Positions 45,989-55,368 of a stretch of DNA of 64,000 bases are shown one piece after another (the stretch's first letter is position 1; each line of letters begins with the position of its first letter). Origin of the DNA: Candidatus Scybalocola faecigallinarum. Lineage in GTDB: Bacteria > Bacillota > Clostridia > Lachnospirales > Lachnospiraceae. The notes below the pieces were generated by a model. The model saw only the letters and a list, made by a program, of their open reading frames with translations. It was not told the DNA's origin and did no database searches. Position numbers and translations under genes: made by a program. The stretch spans positions 38,183-102,182 of the forward strand of contig DVIT01000037.1 in NCBI GenBank assembly GCA_018711005.1. Reading direction: 5' to 3'.

Positions 45989-46142
45989 GCCGGAAAACAT
46001 GAGAATATAAAGCCCGGCTGCGAAACCGGCTGAATAATCCTTTTGTTTTATGGACATACTAAAATCAGGAAGTTTTTATCGGTATGTATACTGCACGATT
46101 CCAGTATATGTGCTGCCCTCAAAACTTCTTTAAATAGAATGA

Positions 46143-46220
46143 GGACGCCGCATCCTGATATGGGCGTCCCTGATACAAGCCTTTGGCCATGGATTCCTCC
46201 ATGGCCAAAGCTGCTTTTTT
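46143..46220 (-). terminator. Two hairpins after the cdaR-like gene
   Basis: The first stem is 13 bp and perfect (46181-46193 with 46198-46210, CTTTGGCCATGGA) with a 4-base loop; the second is 7 bp (46143-46149 with 46163-46169). The T-run (46215-46220) is on the plus strand side, so on the minus strand the first stem is preceded by an A-run rather than followed by a T-run. It probably ends the regulator message and shields rnf. Confidence 0.6.
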
Positions 46221-46237
46221 AGATTCGGGGGCATCTC

Positions 46238-47326
46238 TTAAAACTGATTGTTTTCCATAAAATTCATATACTTTACGACCATCAGGGCGATCTCAAAGGT
46301 AATGGCATCTTCAAATACCCTGAGATCCAGTCCGGTTGCCTTATGGACCTTATCCAGACGATATACCAGCGTATTCCTGTGGATATAAAGCTGGCGGGCC
46401 GTTTCAGAAACATTCAGACTGTTCTCGAAGAACTTGTTGATGGTCAGCAGTGTCTCCTCATCAAACTGATCCGGAGTCACATCCGGGAAGATTTCTTCAA
46501 TGAACATACGGCATAATGGAATCGGCAGCTGATAGATCAGGCGTCCGATACCCAGGCGGTTATAGGCAATAATATGCCGCTCACTGTAGAAGATCTTGCC
46601 TACATCCAGCGCCATCTTGGCCTCTTTGTAGGAACGGGATACATCTTTGATCTTATCCACAATAGTACCATAGGCAATATAAGCATTAGTCATGGCCTCA
46701 GAATTAAGCATATCCAGGATCATCCGGGCCGTGCTTCTCAGGTCATCATATTCCTCATTATTTTTAAGTTCCTTGACAAGGATAATGCTGTCCTCATCCA
46801 CTGCTGTAATAAAATCTTTATTCCGCCCGGCAAAAATACTCTTAACAATGTCCAGAGTATTATTATCCTTTTCTCTGGGGGTTTCAATGACAAAGACCAC
46901 CCGCCGGGCTTCAATATCAATATGCAGCTTCTTTGCCTTGTTATAAACATCTACCAGAAGCATATTATCCAGAAGGACATTCTTTATAAAATTCTCTTTG
47001 TCAAACTTCTCCTTATACGCTGACATCAGGTTCTGGATCTGGAAAGCCACCAGCTTTCCGATGGTATAAATACCATCATTATCGCCGCGGATGAGCATAA
47101 TATATTCCAGCTGTCCTCCGTCAAAAATTTTAAAATACTGATACCCCTGGACCACCTGGATCTCAGCCGGGGATTCTACAAAGGTCAGCACACTCGCTTT
47201 ATATTCTTCAACCGCATTTGTCGTGGATGCGATAATGTTCGCTTCAGTATCCATCACGCACAAGTCCGTCCGTGTTATCGCTTTTACGCCGTCAATTGTA
47301 CTTTGAAGCATCTGATTGTAAGCCAT
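46238..47326 (-). CDS. CdaR/PucR-family transcriptional regulator
   Basis: 362 residues from the ATG at 47326 (GGAG 7 bases upstream). The N-terminal part (MLQSTIDGVKAITRTDLCVMDTEANIIAST) fits a sugar-diacid-recognition domain. The C-terminus has the PucR-type HTH FFENSLNVSETARQLYIHRNTLVYRLDKV near 305-335. Such proteins often sense sugar acids or related carbon signals. It lies next to a multi-purpose sugar ABC ATPase but behind that gene's terminator, so it is transcribed separately. Its targets cannot be read from the window. Confidence 0.88.
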   Translation of the reverse strand: MAYNQMLQSTIDGVKAITRTDLCVMDTEANIIASTTNAVEEYKASVLTFVESPAEIQVVQGYQYFKIFDGGQLEYIMLIRGDNDGIYTIGKLVAFQIQNLMSAYKEKFDKENFIKNVLLDNMLLVDVYNKAKKLHIDIEARRVVFVIETPREKDNNTLDIVKSIFAGRNKDFITAVDEDSIILVKELKNNEEYDDLRSTARMILDMLNSEAMTNAYIAYGTIVDKIKDVSRSYKEAKMALDVGKIFYSERHIIAYNRLGIGRLIYQLPIPLCRMFIEEIFPDVTPDQFDEETLLTINKFFENSLNVSETARQLYIHRNTLVYRLDKVHKATGLDLRVFEDAITFEIALMVVKYMNFMENNQF

Positions 47327-47389
47327 CTTACCACTCCATTTCATAGATTTCCCGATATTTATCGTTCTAAACCATTTTACCACAGGAAT

Positions 47390-47422
47390 AAAAAAAGGGA
47401 AATACATTTTTATGTATTTCCC
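47390..47422 (-). terminator. Terminator of the sugar ABC ATPase gene
   Basis: An 11-bp perfect stem (47397-47407 with 47412-47422) with a 4-base loop, followed on the minus strand by TTTTTTT (47390-47396). It lies between the ATPase stop and the regulator start. Confidence 0.9.
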
Positions 47423-47467
47423 TTGATTTTACATGTCTGAATGAATGAACTTTATACAAATTCCTGA

Positions 47468-48574
47468 TTAGTTGCAGATTGTAACCTGTGTTTCTTTGTC
47501 AAAGATATGGATCTTTTCAATATCAAAGCTTAAATCTACTTCATCACCAGGTTTAACAACAGTACCCGGAGCTTCACGTACAGTTACATCAACGCCTTCA
47601 ACAGATACATATACGAATACTTCAGCGCCAAGCATTTCGAATACACGTACTGTAGAATGAACTGTATTGTTCGGATTAGCATTCGGATATGTAGCAGCAG
47701 CATAAATATTTTCAGGACGGATACCAAAGGTAACTTCCTTACCGATATAATTTTTAACTTTTTCTGCTTTCTCAGGAATTACAGTGATCTTATGAGGTCC
47801 GAATACAAGGTATACGTTGTTGCCTTCTTTCTGAAGGGTGGCATCAATAAAGTTCATCTGAGGAGAACCGATGAAACCGGCAACGAAAAGATTGCCTGGT
47901 CTGTCATACAGGTTCTGAGGAGTATCAACCTGCTGGATCACGCCGTCTTTCATAACAACGATACGTGTACCAAGTGTCATAGCCTCTGTCTGGTCATGTG
48001 TTACATAGATGATTGTTGTCTGTAATCTCTGATGTAACTTGGAGATCTCAATACGCATCTGAACACGAAGTTTTGCATCCAGGTTTGATAATGGCTCGTC
48101 CATAAGGAATACTTTAGGCTCACGCACAATAGCACGACCCATAGCAACACGCTGTCTCTGACCACCGGAAAGAAGTTTCGGTTTTCTGTCAAGAAGATGC
48201 TCAATATCAAGGATACGGGCAGCTTCCTTAACACGCTTGTCAATTTCATCCTTAGGAGTCTTTCTCAATTTAAGACCGAAAGCCATGTTATCATAAATGG
48301 ACATATGCGGATACAGAGCGTAGCTCTGGAATACCATGGCGATATCTCTGTCCTTAGGTTCTACATCGTTCATCAGCTTGCCGTCAATGTAAAGTTCACC
48401 TTTACTGATTTCTTCAAGGCCGGCGATCATACGAAGTGTTGTGGATTTACCACATCCAGACGGTCCTACGAAAATGATAAATTCTTTATCAGCAATTTCA
48501 AGATTGAAATCTTTAACTGCGTTAAAGCCGTTTGGATAGATTTTGTAAATGTTTTTCAATGATAAACTTGCCAT
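47468..48574 (-). CDS. ugpC: MsmX/UgpC-type sugar ABC transporter ATPase
   Basis: 368 residues from the ATG at 48574 (AGGGGG 10 bases upstream; TTG at 48580 also open). Walker [14 protein letters not shown] near 38, Q-loop [10 protein letters not shown], signature [16 protein letters not shown] near 134, Walker [17 protein letters not shown], and a C-terminal TOBE/MalK-like domain from about 235. It powers import of sugars. No permease or binding-protein gene is near, which fits MsmX-like ATPases that serve several transporters. Confidence 0.92.
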   Translation of the reverse strand: MASLSLKNIYKIYPNGFNAVKDFNLEIADKEFIIFVGPSGCGKSTTLRMIAGLEEISKGELYIDGKLMNDVEPKDRDIAMVFQSYALYPHMSIYDNMAFGLKLRKTPKDEIDKRVKEAARILDIEHLLDRKPKLLSGGQRQRVAMGRAIVREPKVFLMDEPLSNLDAKLRVQMRIEISKLHQRLQTTIIYVTHDQTEAMTLGTRIVVMKDGVIQQVDTPQNLYDRPGNLFVAGFIGSPQMNFIDATLQKEGNNVYLVFGPHKITVIPEKAEKVKNYIGKEVTFGIRPENIYAAATYPNANPNNTVHSTVRVFEMLGAEVFVYVSVEGVDVTVREAPGTVVKPGDEVDLSFDIEKIHIFDKETQVTICN

Positions 48575-48868
48575 TATCAAATATCCCCCTTGTGGTTTAA
48601 TAGAAGTAGGTTCTTCTGTTTTCGATAGGTATATATTACACTATTTACATTCCTTTAGCCATAGCGCAATTAGACAAATAATTTTTATCGATTTTGTTTA
48701 CTTTGCTGATTCACCGTTTTCTTCAACAGGTTGCCCAAACATTTTTTTCATCTCACAAAAAATTTACAGCAAATTGTCTCGAATTTAACAAAAATTTAAT
48801 CGAATATCCTGCCAAAAAGAACTGCCAGCCAAAGGATCGTGGGATTGTACATAAAAATGCGAAAATTT

Positions 48869-50149
48869 TTACTTGACAAGCCCTATAATAAAGTCCTGGG
48901 TCAGCTCCAGAACCTGTCCTTCCTCCATATCGGGGTCAATGGAAAGAACCGATTCCACCTGGCACCGGCGTCTGCCCTGCTCTGTAAAGCAGCCGTCAAT
49001 GGCTGTCATGGCTGTATCATAAATATCCGTCTTGCGCTTTCCAAGGATCGTCCCTCTCAGCGCTGTCACTGTCAGGCATCCGTTGACGATACTTTCTACA
49101 AAACTGATCAGCTCCAGCTTTTTCTTTTCATTAAGATAGGTATATTTTCTCTCATAGACCTGGGAAACCTCTACGAAAGCCGCCTTCTTCTCCTTCCGGT
49201 AATCCGGATAGCTGCCTTCATAGCCGCAATCCCGGATCACTTTGTCAATACAATTGCAAATGATCCTGTGGTTTCCGGCATATACCGGAAGCACCTGCTT
49301 TAACCGGGGATACTCTGAGGTTGCTGCGGACAGATTCCCCTGGAGCCACGTATACAGGGTTTTTCCTTCTTTTTGTGTCAGCTGGCGCACAAAGCTTTTA
49401 AAGAAAGCTTCCTTATCCTCCTCAAAATGGAGGAAACGCTGTTTTGATTCCAGCCATCCAAACTGCTCCATAAGAGCGATCCCGGCCCGCTTTTGCCCCT
49501 CGCCAAAAGTCATGGTTTCCAGCTTTTCACGGTTAAAGTAAATATTGGACCTGCCATAGGCCACCTTTGTCTCTGCATCCAGATAAAGCCCAAAGATCAC
49601 ATCCAGGAACTGGACTGCCGGCAGAATCTTCTTCTCATATTCGTTCAGACTGTCCCGGCCAAGACTTGACACTTTTCCAAGGAGGGCCCGCATAGGTTCA
49701 TCCAAAAGGCACCATGGGAGCTTTTCCGGATTATCCAGAAGGCTTTGGGTATAGAAATTATAGTTCCACAGCACCACTGCGGAGTTGAGATGGTCAAAGA
49801 CAAAGGAACTTTCCTTGGCCGGCTCCTCCTTTTTCAGGGCATTATAAAACTTCAGGCGGAATACGCCGCCGCCCCGTTGGATGCGTACATTCTCCATAAG
49901 GATCTGCGCCGGATGCCGCCCGTCCTCAATCAGCACATTTTGAAACACAAGATTTAAAGTAAAGGCCGTTGTGGAAGCCACTTCCACAGAAAAAGCCTTG
50001 TTCCGGATGCGGTAAGGGATTACTGTCCCTGCCTCCACAAGTCTGGCAAATAAAAGTAAAGCCTGACGGTTCGCTCCGGTATAGAAACGGGCAAAATCTT
50101 TTAATGAATACTCTATTGCTTTTTTTGATCCTTCACTGTTCACGCTCAT
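48869..50149 (-). CDS. Unknown protein coupled to maf
   Basis: 426 residues from the ATG at 50149, which overlaps the maf stop by 4 bases (ATGA); the longer open frame upstream lies within maf. No signal peptide or membrane helix. The sequence is mixed alpha/beta, with WNYNFYTQSLLDNPEKLPW near 130 and a helical C-terminus with CQVESVLSIDPDMEEGQ. I do not recognise the family. The gap 48575-48868 after it, toward ugpC, holds no gene I can support. Confidence 0.75.
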   Translation of the reverse strand: MSVNSEGSKKAIEYSLKDFARFYTGANRQALLLFARLVEAGTVIPYRIRNKAFSVEVASTTAFTLNLVFQNVLIEDGRHPAQILMENVRIQRGGGVFRLKFYNALKKEEPAKESSFVFDHLNSAVVLWNYNFYTQSLLDNPEKLPWCLLDEPMRALLGKVSSLGRDSLNEYEKKILPAVQFLDVIFGLYLDAETKVAYGRSNIYFNREKLETMTFGEGQKRAGIALMEQFGWLESKQRFLHFEEDKEAFFKSFVRQLTQKEGKTLYTWLQGNLSAATSEYPRLKQVLPVYAGNHRIICNCIDKVIRDCGYEGSYPDYRKEKKAAFVEVSQVYERKYTYLNEKKKLELISFVESIVNGCLTVTALRGTILGKRKTDIYDTAMTAIDGCFTEQGRRRCQVESVLSIDPDMEEGQVLELTQDFIIGLVK

Positions 50150-50817
50150 TCCAGCTCCGCTCCCTGCCTGTCTGTGTCCGCCTTCCCTGTCATGAACCTG
50201 TCCGATCCTGCCCTTCCGCAGATCAGCCCCAGGCTGTCCAGCTTCTGCCACACCTTTGCCAGCGGCAGTCCCACAACATTATTATAATCTCCGCAGATTC
50301 CCTTAATAAAAACAGCTCCCAGCCCCTGGATCCCATAAGCTCCGGCTTTATCCATGGGTTCCCCGCTCTCTATATACCACCGGGCCTGTGCTTCAGAAAT
50401 GGGATACATGGTCACTTTTGTACACTCAAAAAACGGTTCTTTGTATATCTGTCCGTCCTTAAAAAAATACAGGCAGACACCTGTATAAACCTCATGGCTC
50501 CTTCCGGACAGCAATTGAATCATAGCAAAAGCGTCCGCCTCATTCTCCGGCTTTCCAAGGCGCTTTCCGTCACATACTACAATGGTATCTGCTCCAAGAA
50601 CAACCCGGTCTTCCCCGGCCTTCCGGGTCGCTTTCTCATGATGTATGCGCTCAAACACTTCCCGCGCCTTCTGCTCAGCCAAAGACATGACCACCTGGCC
50701 CGGTGTATCGCCTTCCATCTTCTCATCCACTGCGCTGGGCACCACATCAAAGTCGAGCCCCGCCTGAACCAGAAGATCCCGGCGTCGTGGGGAAGCCGAT
50801 GCAAGTATAATCTTCAC
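50146..50817 (-). CDS. maf: Maf-family nucleoside triphosphate pyrophosphatase
   Basis: 223 residues from a GTG start with AAGGAG 9 bases upstream. Maf motifs are ILASASPRRRDLL at the N-terminus, VPSAVDE near 26, EQKAREV near 48, LGADTIVVCDGK near 73 and GAYGIQGLGAVFIKGICGDYNNVVGLPL near 155. It hydrolyses non-canonical or UTP/dTTP nucleotides. The C-terminus extends about 30 residues past the usual end (CGRAGSDRFMTGKADTDRQG), overlapping the coupled unknown gene. Confidence 0.9.
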   Translation of the reverse strand: MKIILASASPRRRDLLVQAGLDFDVVPSAVDEKMEGDTPGQVVMSLAEQKAREVFERIHHEKATRKAGEDRVVLGADTIVVCDGKRLGKPENEADAFAMIQLLSGRSHEVYTGVCLYFFKDGQIYKEPFFECTKVTMYPISEAQARWYIESGEPMDKAGAYGIQGLGAVFIKGICGDYNNVVGLPLAKVWQKLDSLGLICGRAGSDRFMTGKADTDRQGAELE

Positions 50818-50850
50818 AAGACAAAACTCCTTTTTATCATATGATGGGCA

Positions 50851-50875
50851 GCCGTTCAGACAGCTAAACGGTTAC
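50851..50875. repeat. Dispersed GTAACCGTTTAGC palindrome, copy 3
   Basis: Read on the minus strand it is GTAACCGTTTAGCTG..CTGAACGGC, an imperfect palindrome in the gap between maf and the DUF4130 gene. A partial relative GTAACTATTCAGC stands at 50978-50990, beside the palindrome ATGCCCGGGCAT (50990-51001). Confidence 0.5.
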
Positions 50876-51036
50876 CCGATTCAATCAGTGTAAACCAGCC
50901 TGCGGCTGGACTGTAACATATTTTACCATAGATTGCGACAAAAAAGAAGATAAAACTTACATATATTACATTCGTTCGTAACTATTCAGCATGCCCGGGC
51001 ATTTGCTGCGCAGGCCGTTGGAAAGTAATTCAGGAA

Positions 51037-51816
51037 CTATCTGTTATGATCCATCTCAGTCATATGCTTCCAGAAGCGCTTGGGCATCATATTCATCTGC
51101 AGACGGGGATTGCACCGCTCCCGGATCTCAATATGCTTAAAGAAGGTTTTCCATAAATCGGCAAAATCCGACTCTGCCTCAGAAACCAGTTCTGCCGCAT
51201 CCTCCTGCAAAGGCATATCCCGGGCCACCGCCCACGGACCACGGGCCTGATGGATACAGGCCATATGGCGTATCTCGTCATAGATCACCCAATTTTCTTC
51301 CGGAAGCCGGTCCGCAAAATGCTCCCCCAGGAAAAAAAGCTGCTGATGCTTGGGACTGATCTTTGAAAATAAAATACCGCTTTTAAGCTCCCGAAACCGC
51401 ACAAATCCCATAAGCTTGTCCGTCTCCCTTCCCACCATACGGGAAAGCTTATAAACAGAAAGCACATACTCGTTGGATAAATGATCGCAAATGCTTCTCC
51501 CGGCAGAAAATCCCAGGTTCAAAAAGCGGTAGATCATCTGAGCCTTCCCCGGATCCCCTGCCATGGATGCCTGATAAACCCACCGCCATGCTTCCGGGGA
51601 TATCTTCTCCATGATCGCCCTGGCCACAGACTCTGCCTTGGCCACATCCGGCACAACGTCCTCCACATTACAAAACAGGGTCGGTTCCCAGGAATCTTTT
51701 AATTCTATGTTTATATACTTATGCCCGTACCGGGACAGATATGCCATATGGACCGCAGAAAGGATTCCTTCCGTACTGTCCTGGCAAAGCAGGACTTTTA
51801 TCTGTTTTTCTTCCAT
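51037..51816 (-). CDS. TIGR03915/DUF4130-family DNA-metabolism protein
   Basis: 259 residues, soluble. Conserved blocks such as VLLCQDSTEGILSAVHMAY at the start, YRFLNLGF near 95, HLSNEYVLSVYKLSRMVGRE near 113, MGFVRFREL near 138 and WVIYDEIRHMACIH near 178 match TIGR03915. In other bacteria the same domain is fused to a uracil-DNA glycosylase-like domain, which points to DNA repair. GGAGGAG precedes the ATG. It follows the radical SAM gene by 57 bases and should share its SOS-type promoter. Chemistry is not established. Confidence 0.88.
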   Translation of the reverse strand: MEEKQIKVLLCQDSTEGILSAVHMAYLSRYGHKYINIELKDSWEPTLFCNVEDVVPDVAKAESVARAIMEKISPEAWRWVYQASMAGDPGKAQMIYRFLNLGFSAGRSICDHLSNEYVLSVYKLSRMVGRETDKLMGFVRFRELKSGILFSKISPKHQQLFFLGEHFADRLPEENWVIYDEIRHMACIHQARGPWAVARDMPLQEDAAELVSEAESDFADLWKTFFKHIEIRERCNPRLQMNMMPKRFWKHMTEMDHNR

Positions 51817-51873
51817 GTTTTTCTCTCCTCCTGCATCAGCCTGACTGCATCCAAAGCCTTGGCGCTTCCGGGA

Positions 51874-53223
51874 TCACAGCTGCCCTGTCAGCGCTTTGAT
51901 CCCATCTTCACTTGAAGGCGGCGCCGTCACATGAAAATCGTCAAACAGCGACAGCTGACGCCATGTCTGCCCGCCGTCCCGAAGCCCGGACGGCAGCCGT
52001 TCGCCTGCGTCTGTCAGATACCGGGTCATGGAATCCTCACTCCACCGCACCGGATACATCATCCGACCGCTGCATGTAATAAAATACATGGCCCGCTTCA
52101 GCACAACTCCCATCTTTCTAAGATCCTCAAACCGAAGTGCACTGCACTTTCTGGCCCGGCAGATCCGCCGGGCCGAGTGGACGCCGATGCCCGGTACTTT
52201 AAGCAATGTATAATAATCGGCCCGGTTGATCTCCACAGGAAAATGCTCCAGATGGCGCACCGCCCAGTCACACTTGGGATCCAGGACTGTATTAAAGTTC
52301 GGGCGCTTCTCATCTAAAAGCTGCTCTGCCGTAAAGCCGTAAAACCGCAGCAGCCAGTCCGCCTGATATAAACGGTGCTCCCTTAAAAGGGGCGGTTCCT
52401 GAGTCAGAGCCGGAAGATCCCGATCCTGGTTCACAGACACATAGGCAGAATAAAATACCCGCTTTAAAGCAAACTTCTTATACAGAGATTCGCTGACCTG
52501 CATGATCTGAAGGTCACTCTCCCCTGTGGCCCCAATGATCATCTGGGTACTCTGTCCGGCCGGTACAAACCGGGGTGCATGGCGAAAAACAACGACTTCG
52601 TTTTTATTGGCCGTAATCTGATCCTGGATCTGACGCATAGGCGCCAGAATCTTCTTGCGGGACTTTTGAGGGGCCAGCTTTGCAAGCCCTTCCCCGGTAG
52701 GCAGCTCCAGATTGCAGCTCATACGATCCGCATAATATCCGGCAGCCTCAATAAGGGCCGGACTGGCGCCGGGAATGGCTTTTACATGGATATAACCATA
52801 AAAATGGTGTTTCTCCCGCAAAAGCCTCAGAGTTTCACACATCAGTTCCATGGTATGGTCCGGGTTATCCACAACTCCGGAGCTTAAAAAAAGACCTTCA
52901 ATATAATTCCTGCGGTAAAATTCCATGGTCAGCTGACAAATCTCCGCCGGTGTAAAAGTCGCTCTTGGCACATCATTGCTGCGGCGGTTTATACAATACT
53001 TACAGTCAAACACACAATCATTGCTCAAAAGGATCTTAAGCAGTGAAATACAACGGCCATCTCCGGCAAAGCTGTGGCATATGCCGGCAGCATGGGCGTT
53101 CCCCATGCCTGTCCTGCCGTTTTTACGGTCAGCGCCGGAGGATGTACAGGCCACATCATATTTTGCCGCGTCTGCCAATATACCCAATTTATCCTGTAAT
53201 GTTAAAGGCTTAAGTGCATCCAT
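51874..53223 (-). CDS. TIGR03916-family radical SAM protein, putative DNA repair
   Basis: 449 residues from the ATG at 53223 (AGGAGG 7 bases upstream; the frame runs further into the promoter). The start LQDKLGILADAAKYDVACTSSG and the radical SAM cluster SNDCVFDCKYCINR near 82 (C-x3-C-x2-C) match TIGR03916. A C-terminal helix-hairpin-helix (LLKVPGIGVHSARRICRARK near 325) is a DNA-binding element. It always travels with the DUF4130 protein. The two LexA boxes in its promoter put it under the SOS response. A role in repairing or modifying DNA bases is inferred; the reaction is unknown. Confidence 0.9.
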   Translation of the reverse strand: MDALKPLTLQDKLGILADAAKYDVACTSSGADRKNGRTGMGNAHAAGICHSFAGDGRCISLLKILLSNDCVFDCKYCINRRSNDVPRATFTPAEICQLTMEFYRRNYIEGLFLSSGVVDNPDHTMELMCETLRLLREKHHFYGYIHVKAIPGASPALIEAAGYYADRMSCNLELPTGEGLAKLAPQKSRKKILAPMRQIQDQITANKNEVVVFRHAPRFVPAGQSTQMIIGATGESDLQIMQVSESLYKKFALKRVFYSAYVSVNQDRDLPALTQEPPLLREHRLYQADWLLRFYGFTAEQLLDEKRPNFNTVLDPKCDWAVRHLEHFPVEINRADYYTLLKVPGIGVHSARRICRARKCSALRFEDLRKMGVVLKRAMYFITCSGRMMYPVRWSEDSMTRYLTDAGERLPSGLRDGGQTWRQLSLFDDFHVTAPPSSEDGIKALTGQL

Positions 53224-53242
53224 CACTGCACCTCCTGTAAAA

Positions 53243-53289
53243 CAAACATTTGTTCTCCATATTATATCATACGAACATATGTTTGTAAA
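53243..53289 (-). promoter_or_regulatory. SOS-type promoter with two LexA boxes
   Basis: On the minus strand TTTACA (53284-53289) and TATAAT (53261-53266) have a 17-base spacer. The plus-strand 14-mer CGAACATATGTTTG (53272-53285) lies in the spacer and touches the -35 box; CAAACATTTGTTCT (53243-53256) lies just downstream of the -10, over the expected transcript start. Both fit the Gram-positive LexA consensus CGAAC-N4-GTTYG closely (one and two differences at the edges). The start codon is 20 bases farther. Confidence 0.85.
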
Positions 53290-53292
53290 TAT

Positions 53293-53352
53293 AAAAACGC
53301 TGCTTTTCACAACAATCCAGTCTGTTCAACTGTTGCGAAAGGCAGCATTTTT
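53293..53352 (-). terminator. Terminator of the rimP-ribF operon
   Basis: A long stem: ACGCTGCTTTTC (53297-53308) pairs with GAAAGGCAGCATT (53337-53349), one or two mismatches, followed on the minus strand by GTTTTTATA. It stands between ribF and the SOS promoter of the radical SAM gene. Confidence 0.75.
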
Positions 53353-53397
53353 ATAAAAACTCAGCCGCATCATAAAAGGCTGGTCTCCTCATCCTGC

Positions 53398-54366
53398 TTA
53401 ACCGATGATTTTAAATTTTTCCATATATGCCAGGGAATTTTTCATATCCTGGTGCATCTGGGCCTTTAAGGCATCTAAATTTTCAAACCTTTGTTCCGGA
53501 CGGGCAAAATGATGCAGATGGACTTCGATCTGACGCCCGTAAATATTCCCGTCAAAGCCGTAAATATAGGTTTCTGCCCGTGGCTTTTGATGCTCAGCCA
53601 CTGTAGGATTTCTTCCGATATTTGTCACGGCCGGATAGGTTTTACAGTCAATGACCGCCGTAGATGCATAAACGCCGTTGGGGGGCAAAAGCTTTGTCTC
53701 CTCCGGCTCCAGGTTTGCCGTAGGCATACCGATGGTACGCCCGATCTCCCTTCCGTGGACGACAGTGCCAATGATCGTATAAGGGATCCCAAGCATACGG
53801 TTGGCAGTCTCCATTTTGCCCTCCAAAATGGCCTGGCGGATCAACGTTGCGCTAATATCTATTTCATCGCCGCAATGATTCTCTCCAATGTCCTGCTCAA
53901 GAATCGTCTGAACTTTTGGGCATATATGAGCCTTATATCCTAAAGGCAGGCTCATGCCCATAAGCAGGTCTGTGTTGCCCTTCCGGTCACGGCCAAAGCA
54001 AAAATCCTCACCAACCACAATATGGCGGGCGCCCAGACGGCGGATCAGCACATCCCGAACAAACTCTGCCGGATCCATATGGGCCGTTTCCTGAGTAAAA
54101 GGATATTCAATCAAAACATCCACGCCCAGGCGGCCGGCAAGGATCCTGCGCTCCTGAGACGTATAGATCAGTGAAAGCGCTTTCCCCCGGAGCATATAGG
54201 ATGGATTGTAGTTAAATGTCAGCATGACCGACGTCATTTTATTTCCCTTATAGCTGTTGATCTTGCGGATCAGGGACTGATGGCCCAAATGAAGGCCGTC
54301 AAACTTCCCAATGGCCACAGCCGTATTTTCCATACAAATATCCTTTGTACCTGAAATAAATATCAT
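53398..54366 (-). CDS. ribF: Riboflavin kinase / FAD synthetase
   Basis: 322 residues. N-terminal nucleotidyltransferase with IGKFDGLHLGHQSLI near 18 (G-x-F-D-G-x-H-x-G-H) and the flavokinase domain with GREIGRTIGMPTANL near 207, then GVYAS and GRNPT. It makes FMN and FAD from riboflavin. GGAG is 9 bases before the ATG. Last gene of the translation operon, 12 bases after truB, as in many Firmicutes. Confidence 0.93.
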   Translation of the reverse strand: MIFISGTKDICMENTAVAIGKFDGLHLGHQSLIRKINSYKGNKMTSVMLTFNYNPSYMLRGKALSLIYTSQERRILAGRLGVDVLIEYPFTQETAHMDPAEFVRDVLIRRLGARHIVVGEDFCFGRDRKGNTDLLMGMSLPLGYKAHICPKVQTILEQDIGENHCGDEIDISATLIRQAILEGKMETANRMLGIPYTIIGTVVHGREIGRTIGMPTANLEPEETKLLPPNGVYASTAVIDCKTYPAVTNIGRNPTVAEHQKPRAETYIYGFDGNIYGRQIEVHLHHFARPEQRFENLDALKAQMHQDMKNSLAYMEKFKIIG

Positions 54367-54378
54367 GGCTCAACGCTC

Positions 54379-55368
54379 CTATAAAAACATTTTCACAACT
54401 TTAAACTGACGGGATTTTTTACAGTACGCATAAATCCCGGTAAATGTCCCGGAAGCATCGTACACCCGAACCTTTAATCCATCCTCCGGCTCTGTGGGCA
54501 TAGACATGATCACACAGGCGCTTCCCAGAAGATTTCCGTTATGTAACAGCCGGTCTCCCTGGGCATTCACGGCAATCTTTGGAAAATCCTTAAACATGGC
54601 ATCCACAGGAATAACCATGGATTCAAAATTCCCGTCATCCACCGCCCGGGCAATCTGACCCAGGGTTTTAGCCTCACCGGCCTTAAATATACCCACACGG
54701 GTCCTTTCAAGGGCGGACATACAGCCGCCGACACCGAGCTTTTCTCCAATATCGTTGCATAAGGTGCGGATGTATGTTCCTTTAGAGCATTCAACGCTCA
54801 TAGTAACTGCCATCTTCGGAAAATTTTCCGGTTCTTCTTTAAAAAGAATACCAAATCCTCCGCCGGCTGATGCCGGATCTACGGCCGGAATTTCCCCGAT
54901 TGTCTCGATTTCTTCTATATTAATATACGAAATATTCACGCGGCGGGGCTGGCGCTGTACTTCCCTGCCTTCCCGGGCAAGCTCGTACAGCTTCTTTCCG
55001 CCGATCTTTAAGGCCGAGTACATAGGCGGGATCTGGTCATAAGCCCCAACAAAAGAATGAATGGCCGCTTCAACCCTTTCCTGTTCCGGCACAGCGGCCA
55101 AGTCAGACAATATCTTCCCGGAAGTATCCTGGGTATCTGTGGTCAGCCCGAGAAGCATCCGGGCCCGGTAAACCTTATCCGTATCTGTAAGCATGTCACA
55201 AAGCCGGGTGGCATTTCCCAGGCACACAGGCAGAACACCGGTTGCCTCCGGATCTAAAGTTCCGGTATGGCCGATTTTTTTCTGGTGCAGGATCCCTCTG
55301 AGCTTTGCCACCACATCATGGGAAGTAAAGCCCCGCTCTTTATACACATTAATGATGCCGTTAATCAT
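54379..55368 (-). CDS. truB: tRNA pseudouridine-55 synthase
   Basis: 329 residues. The catalytic Asp stands in IGHTGTLDPEATGVLPVCLG near residue 38, followed by TKVYRA-like DKVYRARMLLGLTTDT, and PPMYSALKIGGKKLYELAR near 113. It forms pseudouridine at position 55 of tRNAs. The start overlaps nrnA by 8 bases. The family is usually about 290-310 residues; a loop near 165-175 (VDPASAGGGFG) is the extra part. Confidence 0.93.
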   Translation of the reverse strand: MINGIINVYKERGFTSHDVVAKLRGILHQKKIGHTGTLDPEATGVLPVCLGNATRLCDMLTDTDKVYRARMLLGLTTDTQDTSGKILSDLAAVPEQERVEAAIHSFVGAYDQIPPMYSALKIGGKKLYELAREGREVQRQPRRVNISYINIEEIETIGEIPAVDPASAGGGFGILFKEEPENFPKMAVTMSVECSKGTYIRTLCNDIGEKLGVGGCMSALERTRVGIFKAGEAKTLGQIARAVDDGNFESMVIPVDAMFKDFPKIAVNAQGDRLLHNGNLLGSACVIMSMPTEPEDGLKVRVYDASGTFTGIYAYCKKSRQFKVVKMFL

